The notes under the pieces: model-generated
The model's database searches: none
Seen by the model: the letters and a program-made list of their open reading frames with translations, nothing else
Told to the model about the DNA's origin: nothing
DNA from: 3-1-20CM-4-69-9 sp963833655
GTDB taxonomy: Bacteria > Actinomycetota > Thermoleophilia > Gaiellales > Gaiellaceae
NCBI GenBank assembly: GCA_963833655.1
Contig: CAWHYL010000004.1
Coordinates: forward strand, 62,001-126,000
DNA length: 64,000 nt
Direction of reading: 5' to 3'
Made by a program: the position numbers and the translations under genes
Shown: piece after piece, positions 33,174-42,462 of the stretch
Layout: the number at the start of each line of letters is the position of its first letter
Position numbering within the stretch: position 1 is the stretch's first letter

Positions 33174-33851
33174 ATGACCACCGCCGAGACCGGTTACGTC
33201 GCGACGCCGCTGCGCTTCACGCGTCTGCCGGAGGAGGAGGCGCTCGAGCGATCGCGAGCGTTTCTCGCGCGAGTCAGCGAGCGCCGCTCGGTGCGGCAGT
33301 TCTCGCCCGAGCCCGTCGCGCCCGAGCTGATCGAGAACGCTCTGCGGGCGGCCGGTACCGCTCCGTCGGGCGCGAACCAGCAGCCGTGGACGTTCGTCGT
33401 CGTCTCGGATCCGGAGTTGAAGGCGCGGGTTCGAACGGCAGCCGAGCACGAGGAGGATCTGCTCTACACGGAGCGCGCGAGTGCCGAGTACCTAGAGGCA
33501 CTCGAGCCGATCGGCACCGATGCGATCAAGCCGCACCTGACGGAAGCGCCGGTCCTGATCGTCGTGTTCGAACAGCCGTGGAGCTACGACGCGGAGGGCG
33601 AGAAGCGGAAGAACTACTACGTCCGCGAGTCCGTCGGCATCGCTGTCGGCTTCTTGCTCCTGGCGCTGCACAGCGCCGGCCTCGCCACTCTCACGCACGC
33701 GCCGTCGCCGATGGGCTTCCTCAAGGAGATTCTCGGGCGGCCCGGGAACGAGCGCCCCTTCCTGCTCATTCCCGTCGGCTATCCCACGGGCAACGCCGAG
33801 GTCCCCGCGCTCGAGAAGAAGCCGCTCGGCGACATCGCCGAGTTCCGCTAA
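33174..33851 (+). CDS. Nitroreductase-family flavoprotein, iodotyrosine-deiodinase-like
   Basis: 225 residues, single FMN nitroreductase domain. Signs of the iodotyrosine deiodinase branch are RRSVRQFSPEPV (FMN binding), TAPSGANQQPWTFVVVSDP and the lid residues Glu94, Tyr98 and Lys119. In mammalian IYD the substrate-binding lid uses Glu, Tyr and Lys with the same spacing (4 and 21 residues). Halotyrosine reduction is therefore plausible, although the physiological substrate in bacteria is unknown. The ATG at 33174 is chosen because the longer frame upstream runs antisense through the neighbouring flavoprotein. Confidence 0.82.
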   Translation: MTTAETGYVATPLRFTRLPEEEALERSRAFLARVSERRSVRQFSPEPVAPELIENALRAAGTAPSGANQQPWTFVVVSDPELKARVRTAAEHEEDLLYTERASAEYLEALEPIGTDAIKPHLTEAPVLIVVFEQPWSYDAEGEKRKNYYVRESVGIAVGFLLLALHSAGLATLTHAPSPMGFLKEILGRPGNERPFLLIPVGYPTGNAEVPALEKKPLGDIAEFR

Positions 33852-33936
33852 AGCGAACGAAATCTTTACCCGCGCCGCACGTGTCGCCGCTTAGCCTCGG
33901 CGGGCGACGGGTAGGCGTTCTACGAGGGGGCTGACC

Positions 33937-35220
33937 TTGAGGATCCGACTTGCGGGAATCGCTGCTGTGCTGTGCGTGGCTCTCGTCGCGTCCGGCGGCG
34001 CGTCCGCGTCGTCGCACATCCGGTACGGCGTTCAGGACGACGCGTGGCTGCTGTACGGCCCGCCCGCGTCCCCGGCGCAGCGCGTTCAGACGCTGCAGCG
34101 CCTGGGCGTCGACCTCGTGCGGCTGACGCTGCGCTGGGACACGGTCGCGCCGAAGGCGCCCGCCGACCCGCGCGACCCTGCGGACCCCGCCTACGACTGG
34201 AGCCTGTACGACTCGATGCTGCAGCGGCTCCACGCGGCACACATCTCGGTGCTGGTGTCGCTGTGGGGCACGCCGCCGTGGGCGAACGCAGGGCGGAAGC
34301 CGAACAACGCTCCGCTCGACCCGTCGGCGCTGGCGTCGTTTGCGTACGCAGCGGCGAAGAAGTACCCGTGGATCACGCGCTGGACGATCTGGAACGAGCC
34401 GAACGTCAGGCTCTTCCTCATCCCGAATTCGCCGAGGGTCTACGTCACGCGGCTGCTCAACCCGGCATACCGGGCGCTGAAGGAGGCGAGCCCGCGCAAC
34501 GTCGTCGCCGGCGGCGTGACCTCACCGCGGAAGACTCCGAGCGGCGTCTCGCCGATCGCGTGGATCCGCGGCATGCGCTCCGCGCATGCGTTGCTCGACG
34601 CATACGCCCAGAACCCGTACCCGGTGCGTCCGCGCGAGACGCCGACGAGCGGCGGTTGCTGGCGCTGCACCGAGGTGACGATGGCCACGCTTCCGAAGCT
34701 GATCGCGGAGGTCAAGCGTGACTTCGGTGCGCGCACGCGCATCTGGCTCACGGAGTACGGCTACAACTCCAAGCCGCCGAGCAAGTGGCTCGGCGTCTCG
34801 AGCGCGCTGCAGGCGCGCTATATCGGCGAGGCCGCACTGCGCGCGTACCTCGCGCCGCGCGTCGACATCCTGATCCACTTCCTCGTCCGCGACGAGCCGA
34901 ACGCGACGCGCTGGACGAGCGGCTTCTACACGAGCCGCGGCAGGGTGAAGCCGTCGTTCAACGCGTACGTGCTGCCGTTCGCGCAGGTGTCGCGGCGCGG
35001 CGCGCGGACGACGGTGTGGGGGCAGGTGCGGCCGCGGACTGGACGCCAGCCGTACCGGCTGCAGCAGTGGCGCGCCGGGCACTGGCGCTGGGTCGGCGGT
35101 ACGCGCCTGACCACCTCTTCGGGAGTCCTGCGTCGAGTGGTTACGGCCGCGCGCGGTGCACGCCTGCGCATCTGGTCGCCGCGCGACCACCGCTACAGCT
35201 CGGCGCTGACAGTGACGTAA
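33937..35220 (+). CDS. Secreted glycoside hydrolase of clan GH-A
   Basis: 427 residues from TTG with GGGGCTGACC upstream. Signal peptide 1-24 (ending ASAS). The catalytic domain has the acid/base Glu154 in WTIWNEPN and the nucleophile Glu273 in IWLTEYGY, as in GH39/GH5-type clan A barrels. A C-terminal beta region follows (about 340-427). It hydrolyses a plant or microbial glycan outside the cell. The exact family and substrate are not certain. Confidence 0.8.
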   Translation: MRIRLAGIAAVLCVALVASGGASASSHIRYGVQDDAWLLYGPPASPAQRVQTLQRLGVDLVRLTLRWDTVAPKAPADPRDPADPAYDWSLYDSMLQRLHAAHISVLVSLWGTPPWANAGRKPNNAPLDPSALASFAYAAAKKYPWITRWTIWNEPNVRLFLIPNSPRVYVTRLLNPAYRALKEASPRNVVAGGVTSPRKTPSGVSPIAWIRGMRSAHALLDAYAQNPYPVRPRETPTSGGCWRCTEVTMATLPKLIAEVKRDFGARTRIWLTEYGYNSKPPSKWLGVSSALQARYIGEAALRAYLAPRVDILIHFLVRDEPNATRWTSGFYTSRGRVKPSFNAYVLPFAQVSRRGARTTVWGQVRPRTGRQPYRLQQWRAGHWRWVGGTRLTTSSGVLRRVVTAARGARLRIWSPRDHRYSSALTVT

Positions 35221-35290
35221 GCCCGGACGCGCCGCGTGAGGTTTAGTGGTCCTCCTCCGGCCGACTATCCGGGAAAGGAGGGGATCCAGG

Positions 35291-35698
35291 ATGCAGATCA
35301 CGAGGAATGCCGCCGACACCATCCCGGGCCCGAGTGACTGGTTCACCGGAGTCGTCTTCATCGACACGATCGCGCAGCCGTCGAACGGATCGAGGATCGG
35401 CGCCGCGAACGTCCATTTCACACCCGGCGCGCGAACCGCGTGGCACAGGCACCCCAACGGCCAGACGATCTGGGTCACTGAAGGCGTCGGCGCGTGCCAG
35501 CGCCGCGGCGGGCCGGTCGAGCTGATTCGCCCCGGCGACAGCGTCTTCTTCGAGCCGGGCGAGGATCATTGGCACGGCGCCACGCCGACGCGGTTCATGG
35601 CGCACGTCGCGATGCAGCAGGCGAACCAGGACGGAAACGTCGTCGTGTGGGGCGACCATGTCACCGAGGAGGAGTACGGGCGATGTCCGGAACAGTGA
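35291..35698 (+). CDS. Cupin-domain protein
   Basis: 135 residues from ATG 35291, preceded by AAAGGAGGGGATCCAGG. Single cupin barrel: FTPGARTAWHRHPNGQ (metal His pair), IRPGDSVFFEPGEDHWHGATP (third His and Glu). This resembles small carboxymuconolactone-like or quercetin-dioxygenase-like cupins; the substrate is unknown. It is followed by a remnant of an alcohol dehydrogenase. Confidence 0.82.
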   Translation: MQITRNAADTIPGPSDWFTGVVFIDTIAQPSNGSRIGAANVHFTPGARTAWHRHPNGQTIWVTEGVGACQRRGGPVELIRPGDSVFFEPGEDHWHGATPTRFMAHVAMQQANQDGNVVVWGDHVTEEEYGRCPEQ

Positions 35699-35811
35699 TG
35701 TCCTCGGCAGGTCGAATCGAGCCCGGCCGGCTGTTCGACCGCGACGTCAGCCTCGACGGCTGCCGGGCGATGAACGAGCGGGACTCGATCAAGGTGCTCG
35801 TCAAGCCGTAG
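35683..35811 (+). pseudogene. Remnant of a zinc alcohol dehydrogenase C-terminus
   Basis: This 42-codon frame encodes the end of a medium-chain zinc alcohol dehydrogenase: GRIEPGRLFDRDVSLDG, then CRAMNERDSIKVLVKP. In intact relatives about five residues (of the form VPDGY) lie between these blocks; here they are missing. No upstream catalytic or NAD-binding domains are present. It overlaps the end of the cupin gene and the start of the DUF1206 gene's 3' end. It is best read as a deletion-decayed fragment. Confidence 0.65.
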
Positions 35812-36700
35812 CGCTGACCCGCGATGCGCGCTGCCGCTCTTGGCGGCCCGAGCTCGAGTCAACCGAGATGTCGCGGTAGCGGGCATCGACGAGACAGAAG
35901 AGGCCGTAGCAGAGCAGGCCGGCTGCGGTGACGCCGAGCAGGTACGCCCCGTACCCGGCGTGCGCAAGCTTCTGCAACGCGCCGTCGAGGCCGATCGCTT
36001 CGCTCGGGTTGTACTCGATCGCAGCCTTCGTCACGAAGATGCCGATCAGCGAGAAGACGACCGCGCGCGCGACGTGGCCGGCGACACCTGCTCGCGCGCC
36101 CCATTTCCGCTCCGTCTCGCTCATCTCGCCCGTCCGCCACTTGTCCTCGAACGTCTGCGCGATCCCGCGGTAGAGATTCCAGAAGCCGGCGGCGATGATG
36201 CCGAGGCCGACGACACCGACGATCCAGCGGCCCCCCGGCCAGTCGAGGACGGTCGCGGTCGTCCTGTGTGCTTTGTCGTTCTGCGATTGGTGGCCGCCGG
36301 CGCCGACGAGCAGCTTGAGGGTCGTGGCGGTGAGGCCGGCGTAGACGAGCCCGCGGCCGGCGTAGCCTCCGCGTTTCGCCCATTCCTTCAGTGCCGCCTT
36401 CTCGCCGGATTCGCCTTCGCGTTCCGCGAATGCCTGCACGAATCGCCACAGCGCGTAGGCGGCGAAGCCGAGCACGAGCAGCGCGAGCAGCACCTTTCCC
36501 CACGCTTGCTGGCCGAGGGTCTGCAGCGCGCCTTGTCGGCTCGTGGTCTTGCCACCTGCTCCGACGGCGACACCGATCGCCAATACGGCGACGATTCCGA
36601 ACGAGACGCCCTTCGCGACAAGCCCGCCTCGCGCCAACCACGCATACCAGCCGGTCCCGGTTTGGGCTCGCTCGCGCGCACCGCTCGCTGTCGTCGCCAT
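35801..36700 (-). CDS. DUF1206 integral membrane protein
   Basis: 299 residues from ATG 36700, which has a GGGAGG ribosome site; the longer upstream frame is rejected. It contains three similar two-helix units (GGLVAKGVSFGIVAVLAIGV, GRGLVYAGLTATTLKLLV, HVARAVVFSLIGIFVTKA), the DUF1206 pattern. It spans the cytoplasmic membrane several times. Function unknown; it is widespread in actinobacteria. It overlaps the dehydrogenase remnant at the 3' end. Confidence 0.88.
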   Translation of the reverse strand: MATTASGARERAQTGTGWYAWLARGGLVAKGVSFGIVAVLAIGVAVGAGGKTTSRQGALQTLGQQAWGKVLLALLVLGFAAYALWRFVQAFAEREGESGEKAALKEWAKRGGYAGRGLVYAGLTATTLKLLVGAGGHQSQNDKAHRTTATVLDWPGGRWIVGVVGLGIIAAGFWNLYRGIAQTFEDKWRTGEMSETERKWGARAGVAGHVARAVVFSLIGIFVTKAAIEYNPSEAIGLDGALQKLAHAGYGAYLLGVTAAGLLCYGLFCLVDARYRDISVDSSSGRQERQRASRVSATA

Positions 36701-36858
36701 CGCGCACCTCCCGTCGAAAACGATCAAGCCGCTAACGGCGAACGAGCCGCCGAGGATACGGCCGCCGGGCGAGATTCCGCGCGATGGGTAGATCGCACGT
36801 GCGGCGGAAATGACGAGACGGTGCATGTCGTTGGCATGGGGCCCCCGAGGCGGGTGCC

Positions 36859-39036
36859 GTGAAGGTCACGTCGTGGGTGCTCGTTCGCCTGCGACTCGTT
36901 GTCGTCGCCGCCTGGATCGCGGCCGCGTATCTGGCGACAACGCACCTGCCGTCGTTCGCCGATCGGTCGGCGTCGATCGCGGGCCTCGTTCCGACGAGCT
37001 CGAGCGCATCGAGAGTCGAGCGCCGGAGTGGCGAGGATTTCGGAACACCGCTCCTATCGCGCGTCGCCGTCGTCCAGCGCGACGCAGGTGGCTTCAGCCG
37101 TGCGCAGCTGGAGCGGGCAGTTCAGCGGGCGCTTCGCATCGACCGCGGGCGCGATGGCGTCATGCGAACAATCGCATTCGCCCTGCCGATCTCGAACGTC
37201 GCCGGCGCGTTTCCCTCGTCGAGCGAGCGCGGGACGACGGTTGTCACGTTTCTGTACTTCAGGTCATCCGCGAGCGTCCCGGCGCAGCTCGCGCTCGCGC
37301 ACACGTATTTGAGGCGGATCGCTCGCGCCGGCGATGCTCCCGTCGGCGTCACCGGCACGATCCCGGCCCGCGAGGCGGAATTCGACGAGATCGAGCGCGC
37401 ACTGCCGAGGCTCGAGATCGCGACGGTCGCGCTGATCTCCCTCGTCTTGCTCATTGCCTTCCGCGGCATCGGAGCGCCGCTCGTGACGCTTGCGGCCGCC
37501 ACGCTCTCATATCTGATCTCCGTTCGTGTTCTGACGTCGGCGAGCGATCGTCTCGGAGTCGAGATCCCGCAGGAGGTGGAACCTGTGCTGGTTGCGCTTC
37601 TGCTCGGGCTCGCGACCGACTATGCAGTGTTCTTCCTCTCGGCTGCGCGGCGTCGGCTCGAGGCCGGCGAACAGCGGGTGACCGCCGCCGAGAGGACAGC
37701 GGCCGCCGTGACGCCGATCGTCCTGGTCGCGGGGCTCGTCGTGACGCTTGGCTCGGCCTCGCTGGTGGTCGGGAAGCTGGAGTTCTTCCGCGCGCTCGGC
37801 CCGGGGATGGCGATCACGGTCTTCGTCACGTTGCTCGTGACCGTGACGTTCGTACCCGCAGCGATCGCCGTGTTCGGGCGCGCACTGTTCTGGCCGGGCC
37901 TGCGGCGCGGTGACGCGCGTGAGCGAGAGGCTCCCGTCCTTGCGCCCTCCAGGCTCGCCGCGCACCGCGGTATCGGCATCTTCCTGGTGGCCATCGCGGT
38001 CGCGGCGCTCGGCTACGCAGCCAGCGCAACACGTTCGACGGCACTCGGGTTGACCTTGCTTCGTGGGCTGCCCGCGCACAACGAGGTGAAGCGCGGTGCA
38101 GAGGCCGCGGGGGCCGGCTTTGCGCCGGGAATCCTGAGCCCTACCGAGCTCCTGCTCGAGGGGAACGATCTGCGTTCACGACGGGATGCGCTCGTGCGGT
38201 TCCAGGCGCTCCTCGCGAATCAGCAGGGGGTCGCCGGTGTCGCCGGGATCGCAAACCAGCCGGAACGAGTTCGCCAACCGCTGTTCATCAACAGTCCCGG
38301 CGACGCGGCTCGCTTCGCGATCATCCTGAAAGACGATCCGCTCAGCACACGCGCGATCCATACGCTCCGCAGGCTCGAGAATCGCGTGCCCGTCCTCCTT
38401 GGCGAGTCTGGCCTCGCCGACGTTCGCAGCGCGTTCGCAGGTGACACCGCTCTCTCCGACGCTGCCGTCAGAGCCATCCACGCCGACATCGCGCGTGTTG
38501 CGGTCGTGCTGCTGTTCGTCAACTTCATCATGCTCGCGATCTTCCTCCGCGCTTTGCTAGCGCCGCTCTATCTGCTCGCGGCGAGCGCATTGGGGCTGGC
38601 GGCCTCGATCGGCATCACGACCTGGGTCTTCCAGCGCCACTTCGGGCATCAAGACATCACCTACTACGTGCCGTTCGCGGCAGCCGTTCTGCTCCTGTCT
38701 CTAGGCTCCGACTACAACATCTTCATCGCGGGGCGCATCTGGCAAGAGGCAGCGCGACGACCGCTCCGGGAGGCGATTCGCGTTGCCGGTCCCTCGGCGT
38801 CGCGCACGATTGCAATCGCCGGTGTCACGCTCGCGGGATCGTTCGGCTTGCTGGCGTTGATCCCGATCCGCCCGATGCGGGAGCTCGCCGTCGTGCTGGC
38901 CGCCGGCGTGCTTGTCGACTCCTTCATCGTCAGATCGATCGTCGTGCCGTCACTCATGTCGATCTTCGGTGCGCGTTCGTGGTGGCCGAACAGGCCGCCG
39001 CGTCCAGCGGCAGCCATTCCCGCAGAAGCGGAGTAG
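36859..39036 (+). CDS. MMPL/RND-family transporter
   Basis: 725 residues from GTG. Twelve membrane segments in two six-helix halves separated by periplasmic loops. The RND/MMPL proton-relay motifs are visible: LLGLATDYAVFFLSA in the first half and LLSLGSDYNIFIAGR in the second, each carrying the acidic residue used for proton coupling. MMPL proteins export lipids or small molecules. No lipid synthesis gene is next to it, so the cargo is unknown. Confidence 0.9.
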   Translation: MKVTSWVLVRLRLVVVAAWIAAAYLATTHLPSFADRSASIAGLVPTSSSASRVERRSGEDFGTPLLSRVAVVQRDAGGFSRAQLERAVQRALRIDRGRDGVMRTIAFALPISNVAGAFPSSSERGTTVVTFLYFRSSASVPAQLALAHTYLRRIARAGDAPVGVTGTIPAREAEFDEIERALPRLEIATVALISLVLLIAFRGIGAPLVTLAAATLSYLISVRVLTSASDRLGVEIPQEVEPVLVALLLGLATDYAVFFLSAARRRLEAGEQRVTAAERTAAAVTPIVLVAGLVVTLGSASLVVGKLEFFRALGPGMAITVFVTLLVTVTFVPAAIAVFGRALFWPGLRRGDAREREAPVLAPSRLAAHRGIGIFLVAIAVAALGYAASATRSTALGLTLLRGLPAHNEVKRGAEAAGAGFAPGILSPTELLLEGNDLRSRRDALVRFQALLANQQGVAGVAGIANQPERVRQPLFINSPGDAARFAIILKDDPLSTRAIHTLRRLENRVPVLLGESGLADVRSAFAGDTALSDAAVRAIHADIARVAVVLLFVNFIMLAIFLRALLAPLYLLAASALGLAASIGITTWVFQRHFGHQDITYYVPFAAAVLLLSLGSDYNIFIAGRIWQEAARRPLREAIRVAGPSASRTIAIAGVTLAGSFGLLALIPIRPMRELAVVLAAGVLVDSFIVRSIVVPSLMSIFGARSWWPNRPPRPAAAIPAEAE

Positions 39037-39105
39037 GCGTCAGACCGGCTAGCCTCGCGCATCGTCGCTCGACGGACCCGGGTCTCGTTCGCCGCCCGCC
39101 CGGCA

Positions 39106-40563
39106 GTGCTTCTCGGCTTGGGAGCGGTGGCGGCCGTCTGCGCGTTCCAGCTCTGGGTCAGGCCGTCGAACCCGCCCGGCTACCACCGCGACGAGGCGGC
39201 CCTCTCGTATAACGCCTACACGATCGCGACGACCGGGCGCGACCAGGACGGGGCAGTCATGCCGCTCTTCTTCCGGTCATACGGCGACTACAAGAGCCCG
39301 CTGTACCCGTACGTCCTCGCGGGCCTCTTCCGGATCACGGGGCCGCACAAGGAGATCGCGCGCGCCTTCTCCGCCGTGCTCGGCCTTGCAGCCGTCCTCC
39401 TGCTCGGACTGCTTGCGGCACGCCTGAGTGGCCGTGCGCTGGTCGGCGTCGTCGTCATCGTCGTCGCCGGCCTGACGCCGTGGCTGTTCGAGCTCGGCCG
39501 CGTCGCGCTGGAGGTCGCAACCCAGCCGCTCCTGATCACGGTCCTTCTGCTGGCCCTGGAGCGAGGCCGACGCACGGGTCGCTGGACCCTGCGCGCGGGG
39601 GTGCTCGTCGGCGTTTTGCTCGGCCTGCTCCTCTACTCGTACACCGGCAGCCGGCTCTTGGCACCGCTCCTGGCGGCGGCTCTCGTCGTGTTCGCCGGTG
39701 CTGGGCGCCGGCGCTGGCTCGCGGGCGCATGGGCGACGTTCGGCGGCTTTCTGCTGCTGCTGGCGACCTACGTGCTCCGCCACCCCGGCGCGGTGTCGGC
39801 GCGTTACGAGGCCACGACCATCGCGCGGGGCGGCCACTCCGTTCCGTGGGTCGCGCTGCAGGCAGTGGCGAACTGGTTCCACGACATCGACCCGTGGTTC
39901 TGGGCGACCTCCGGGGATCCCGCGCCGTACGTCCACAACGGCGGCTACGCGTCGCTCTACGGCGTTGTGGTCGCGTTCGCGATCGCCGGCTTCGTCATCG
40001 TCGTCAAGGACAGGTGGCACGACCTCTGGTGGCGCTACGTCGTCGTGGCGACGCTGTTGGCGCCGATCCCGGCGGCGCTCACCGTCGACAGGCACAACGC
40101 GATCCGGCTCGCCGCTCTACCCGTCCTGGCGATCGTCCTCGCGATCCCGACGCTGGAGCTGTTACTCGAGCGCCGGCGGCTCGTCGTTGCGGTCGTCTCG
40201 ACTGTTCTCGTCGCGACGATGACCGTGCAGTTCGTCCAATTCCTCGACTCGTATCGGACTCGCGGGCCGAGGCGCCTCGTCCTCTTCGATGCCGGCGTCG
40301 ACCAGCTCCTGCGACCCGCCTTCGCCCTCGGAAAGACGATCTACATCGACTACGACGACCGGGACGCACAGACGGAGGCGCGCTGGCACGCAGCCGACGA
40401 CGGCGTGCCCGTCGAGCGGATCAAGACGCTGCCGGACGGCGGCATCCCGCCGCGCGGGAGCGTCGTCTTCGGCCGGTTCCAGCAGTGCGATTACGTTTGC
40501 CGCAAGTACGCGGAGTGGGCCACATACTGGCTGGCGAGGGCGGCCGGGCCCCGGCCGGGCTGA
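39106..40563 (+). CDS. Membrane glycosyltransferase, GT39/ArnT-like
   Basis: 485 residues from GTG 39106. About eleven membrane helices; a conserved acidic motif just after the first helix (GYHRDEAALSYNAY) matches the catalytic Asp-Glu of the PMT/ArnT (GT-C) fold, then FFRSYGDYKSPLYPYV. These enzymes move a sugar from a lipid carrier to an acceptor outside the membrane. In-frame codons upstream of the GTG (ending RPAV) have no standard start. The acceptor is unknown. Confidence 0.82.
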   Translation: MLLGLGAVAAVCAFQLWVRPSNPPGYHRDEAALSYNAYTIATTGRDQDGAVMPLFFRSYGDYKSPLYPYVLAGLFRITGPHKEIARAFSAVLGLAAVLLLGLLAARLSGRALVGVVVIVVAGLTPWLFELGRVALEVATQPLLITVLLLALERGRRTGRWTLRAGVLVGVLLGLLLYSYTGSRLLAPLLAAALVVFAGAGRRRWLAGAWATFGGFLLLLATYVLRHPGAVSARYEATTIARGGHSVPWVALQAVANWFHDIDPWFWATSGDPAPYVHNGGYASLYGVVVAFAIAGFVIVVKDRWHDLWWRYVVVATLLAPIPAALTVDRHNAIRLAALPVLAIVLAIPTLELLLERRRLVVAVVSTVLVATMTVQFVQFLDSYRTRGPRRLVLFDAGVDQLLRPAFALGKTIYIDYDDRDAQTEARWHAADDGVPVERIKTLPDGGIPPRGSVVFGRFQQCDYVCRKYAEWATYWLARAAGPRPG

Positions 40564-40588
40564 CTCGCGCCGTGCGGCTGACCGTACC

Positions 40589-40613
40589 GGGAGACACCGG
40601 CAAGCTCCCTTTT
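40589..40613 (+). terminator. Possible weak intrinsic terminator
   Basis: GGGAG (40589-40593) and CTCCC (40605-40609) can pair, followed by TTTT (40610-40613). The stem is only 5 bp, so it is weak. It lies 26 bases after the glycosyltransferase stop. Confidence 0.35.
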
Positions 40614-40644
40614 CCGAGGCGCGCTGCTTCGCGAAGTTTTCCGT

Positions 40645-41859
40645 ATGCAGCGCGGTTTCGATTCATCGTCCGTCGTCATCGTCGGCGCCGGTCCTGCCGG
40701 TCTCGCGGTGAGCTCGAGGCTCGCGCGCCGTGGCGTGCCGCACATCGTGCTCGAACGGCACCAGATCGGGTGGACATGGCGCGCTCAGCGATGGGACTCA
40801 TTCCGGCTCAACACACCGCTCTGGGCGACGCGGGTTCCGGGCAGAGGACTACGGGGGCGAGCCGGAAGCTTCCCCGCGGCGGCCGCGTTCGTCGCGTCGC
40901 TCGAGCGTCTCGCGCGGCGCCTGCCGATCGCCGAAGGCGTCGAGGTCTTCTCCGCGCGACGTGGCGGTCCCCGCTGGGCTCTCCACACGAGTCACGGCCT
41001 GATCTCCGCGGATGCCGTCGTCGTTGCCAGCGGTTTCCAGAACGTGCCGCGTATGCCCGCGTATGCGTCCGAGCTGCCGGAGCGGATCGAGCAGCTCCAC
41101 GTCGCGGACTATCGCGCGCCGCGGCAGGTCGCCGATTCCGTGCTGATCGTCGGCGGCGGGCAGTCCGGTGTGCAGATCGCCGAAGACCTCCTCGACGCCG
41201 GCAAGCATGTCTACCTGGCGACGAGCCGCGTCGGTCGCATGCCGAGACGCTTCGCCGGGCGCGACGCGTTCGAGTGGATGCTCGAGACAGGGGAGCTCGA
41301 TCGTCCGCGCGAGGATGCCGGCCCGGGCACGATCGGCGTGGCCACGCCGCAGGTGTCCGGCGTCGGCGGCGGGCGCACGGTGAGCTATCAAGCGCTGGCG
41401 GCGCGCGGCGCCACGCTCCTCGGGCGCGCGCTCAGCTGGCGCGACGGCCGGCTCGAGCTTGCCGGCGACCTCGGCGACAACGTTCGCTTCGCCGACGACG
41501 TCTCGGATGTGTTCCGCGCGACCTGGCGGAAGCGGGCGCGGTTGCGCGGCGCGGCTCCGGCCGCCGACCCTGCCGACGAGCCCGCGCCGCAGCTGTACGA
41601 CGTCGTCGGGCCGCCGTCGCTCGATTTGGCACGCGAGGGCATCGGCAGCGTGATCTGGGCGACGGGCTTCGGTGCGAGCATCGGCTGGCTTCCGACGGGC
41701 GCGCTCGATCCGCGGCGACGCCCGCAGCTCCCGGGCCTCCACGTGGTCGGCGCGCCTTGGCTGACACACCGGTCATCGGCCAACCTCTACGGCATGGCCG
41801 GCGACGCCGACCGGGTGGTCGACGGGCTGATCCGTCAGCCGCTCCGAATCGCCGCTTGA
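40645..41859 (+). CDS. Flavin-containing monooxygenase-like protein
   Basis: 404 residues. FAD motif VVIVGAGPAGLAVSS near residue 10, then WDSFRLNTP typical of FMO/CzcO-like proteins, NADP motif VLIVGGGQSGVQIAEDL near 170, and ATGFGASIGWLP near the C-terminus. The standard FMO fingerprint FxGxxxHxxxY is not clear. It oxygenates a small substrate or acts as a flavin reductase; no substrate is inferred. It ends with a 25-bp overlap of a convergent hydrolase gene. Confidence 0.82.
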   Translation: MQRGFDSSSVVIVGAGPAGLAVSSRLARRGVPHIVLERHQIGWTWRAQRWDSFRLNTPLWATRVPGRGLRGRAGSFPAAAAFVASLERLARRLPIAEGVEVFSARRGGPRWALHTSHGLISADAVVVASGFQNVPRMPAYASELPERIEQLHVADYRAPRQVADSVLIVGGGQSGVQIAEDLLDAGKHVYLATSRVGRMPRRFAGRDAFEWMLETGELDRPREDAGPGTIGVATPQVSGVGGGRTVSYQALAARGATLLGRALSWRDGRLELAGDLGDNVRFADDVSDVFRATWRKRARLRGAAPAADPADEPAPQLYDVVGPPSLDLAREGIGSVIWATGFGASIGWLPTGALDPRRRPQLPGLHVVGAPWLTHRSSANLYGMAGDADRVVDGLIRQPLRIAA

Positions 41860-42440
41860 GTCGCCAGCCACTCGGACACAGCGGTCGTAACGTCGGGCGC
41901 ACTCCTGAGCGAATGTGTCCCCGGAATGCGCGTCACGGTACGCCCGGGCCCTGCCGGCGGCATCCCGAACGGATCCTTCTCGCCCTGGACGACGAGCGTG
42001 GGGACGCGGACGCCGTCGAGCTCGGCCAGCCGGCTCCGCTCCGGCCGGCCCGGCGGATGCAGCGGGAACGCGAGGCAGATGACCGCAACGGAGTTCGTCT
42101 CGGCTGCGGTGCGGCACGCGACGCGCGCGCCCGACGACCGGCCGCCGCTGAGGATCGTCAGTCCCCGGAGTGGGCCGTCGCGCAGCTGTGAGACGACGGC
42201 GGTCCACGCAGCGTCGAGCTGCGCGGCCGGAGCCGGGCTGCGCCGTCCTGCGACCCGGTACGGCTGCTCGACGAGAGCGACGCTCAGCCCCGCCGAGCGG
42301 GCCGCGTTCGCCGCGCCGACGAGATCGGGCGACTCGATGCCGCCGCCCGCCCCGTGGCCGAGGACGAGGGCAGCCACGGCCCTTTCGACCGCCTGAACGT
42401 GTGCACGGGCCGGACCGTGAGGAGTTTCGAGCTCGAGCAT
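41835..42440 (-). CDS. Alpha/beta-hydrolase fold protein (Tex30/KANL3-like)
   Basis: 201 residues. Motifs include LVLGHGAGGGIESPDL near 27 (oxyanion region), nucleophile region SGGRSSGARVA with Ser in the elbow, late Asp in VVQGEKDPFG and His in IPGTHSL. Such small hydrolases are usually esterases or dienelactone-like enzymes. Cytoplasmic. It is divergent from the hydrolase-cyclase gene, with 22 bases between starts. Confidence 0.78.
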   Translation of the reverse strand: MLELETPHGPARAHVQAVERAVAALVLGHGAGGGIESPDLVGAANAARSAGLSVALVEQPYRVAGRRSPAPAAQLDAAWTAVVSQLRDGPLRGLTILSGGRSSGARVACRTAAETNSVAVICLAFPLHPPGRPERSRLAELDGVRVPTLVVQGEKDPFGMPPAGPGRTVTRIPGTHSLRSAPDVTTAVSEWLATQAAIRSG

Positions 42441-42462
42441 CCATACATGTGACCATGCGCGA

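Noticed and set aside
39061..39105. Upstream ATC-initiated extension of the GT39-like protein
   Set aside because: The extra residues form a plausible basic N-terminus, but GTG 39106 already gives a complete first membrane helix, so no unusual start is needed.
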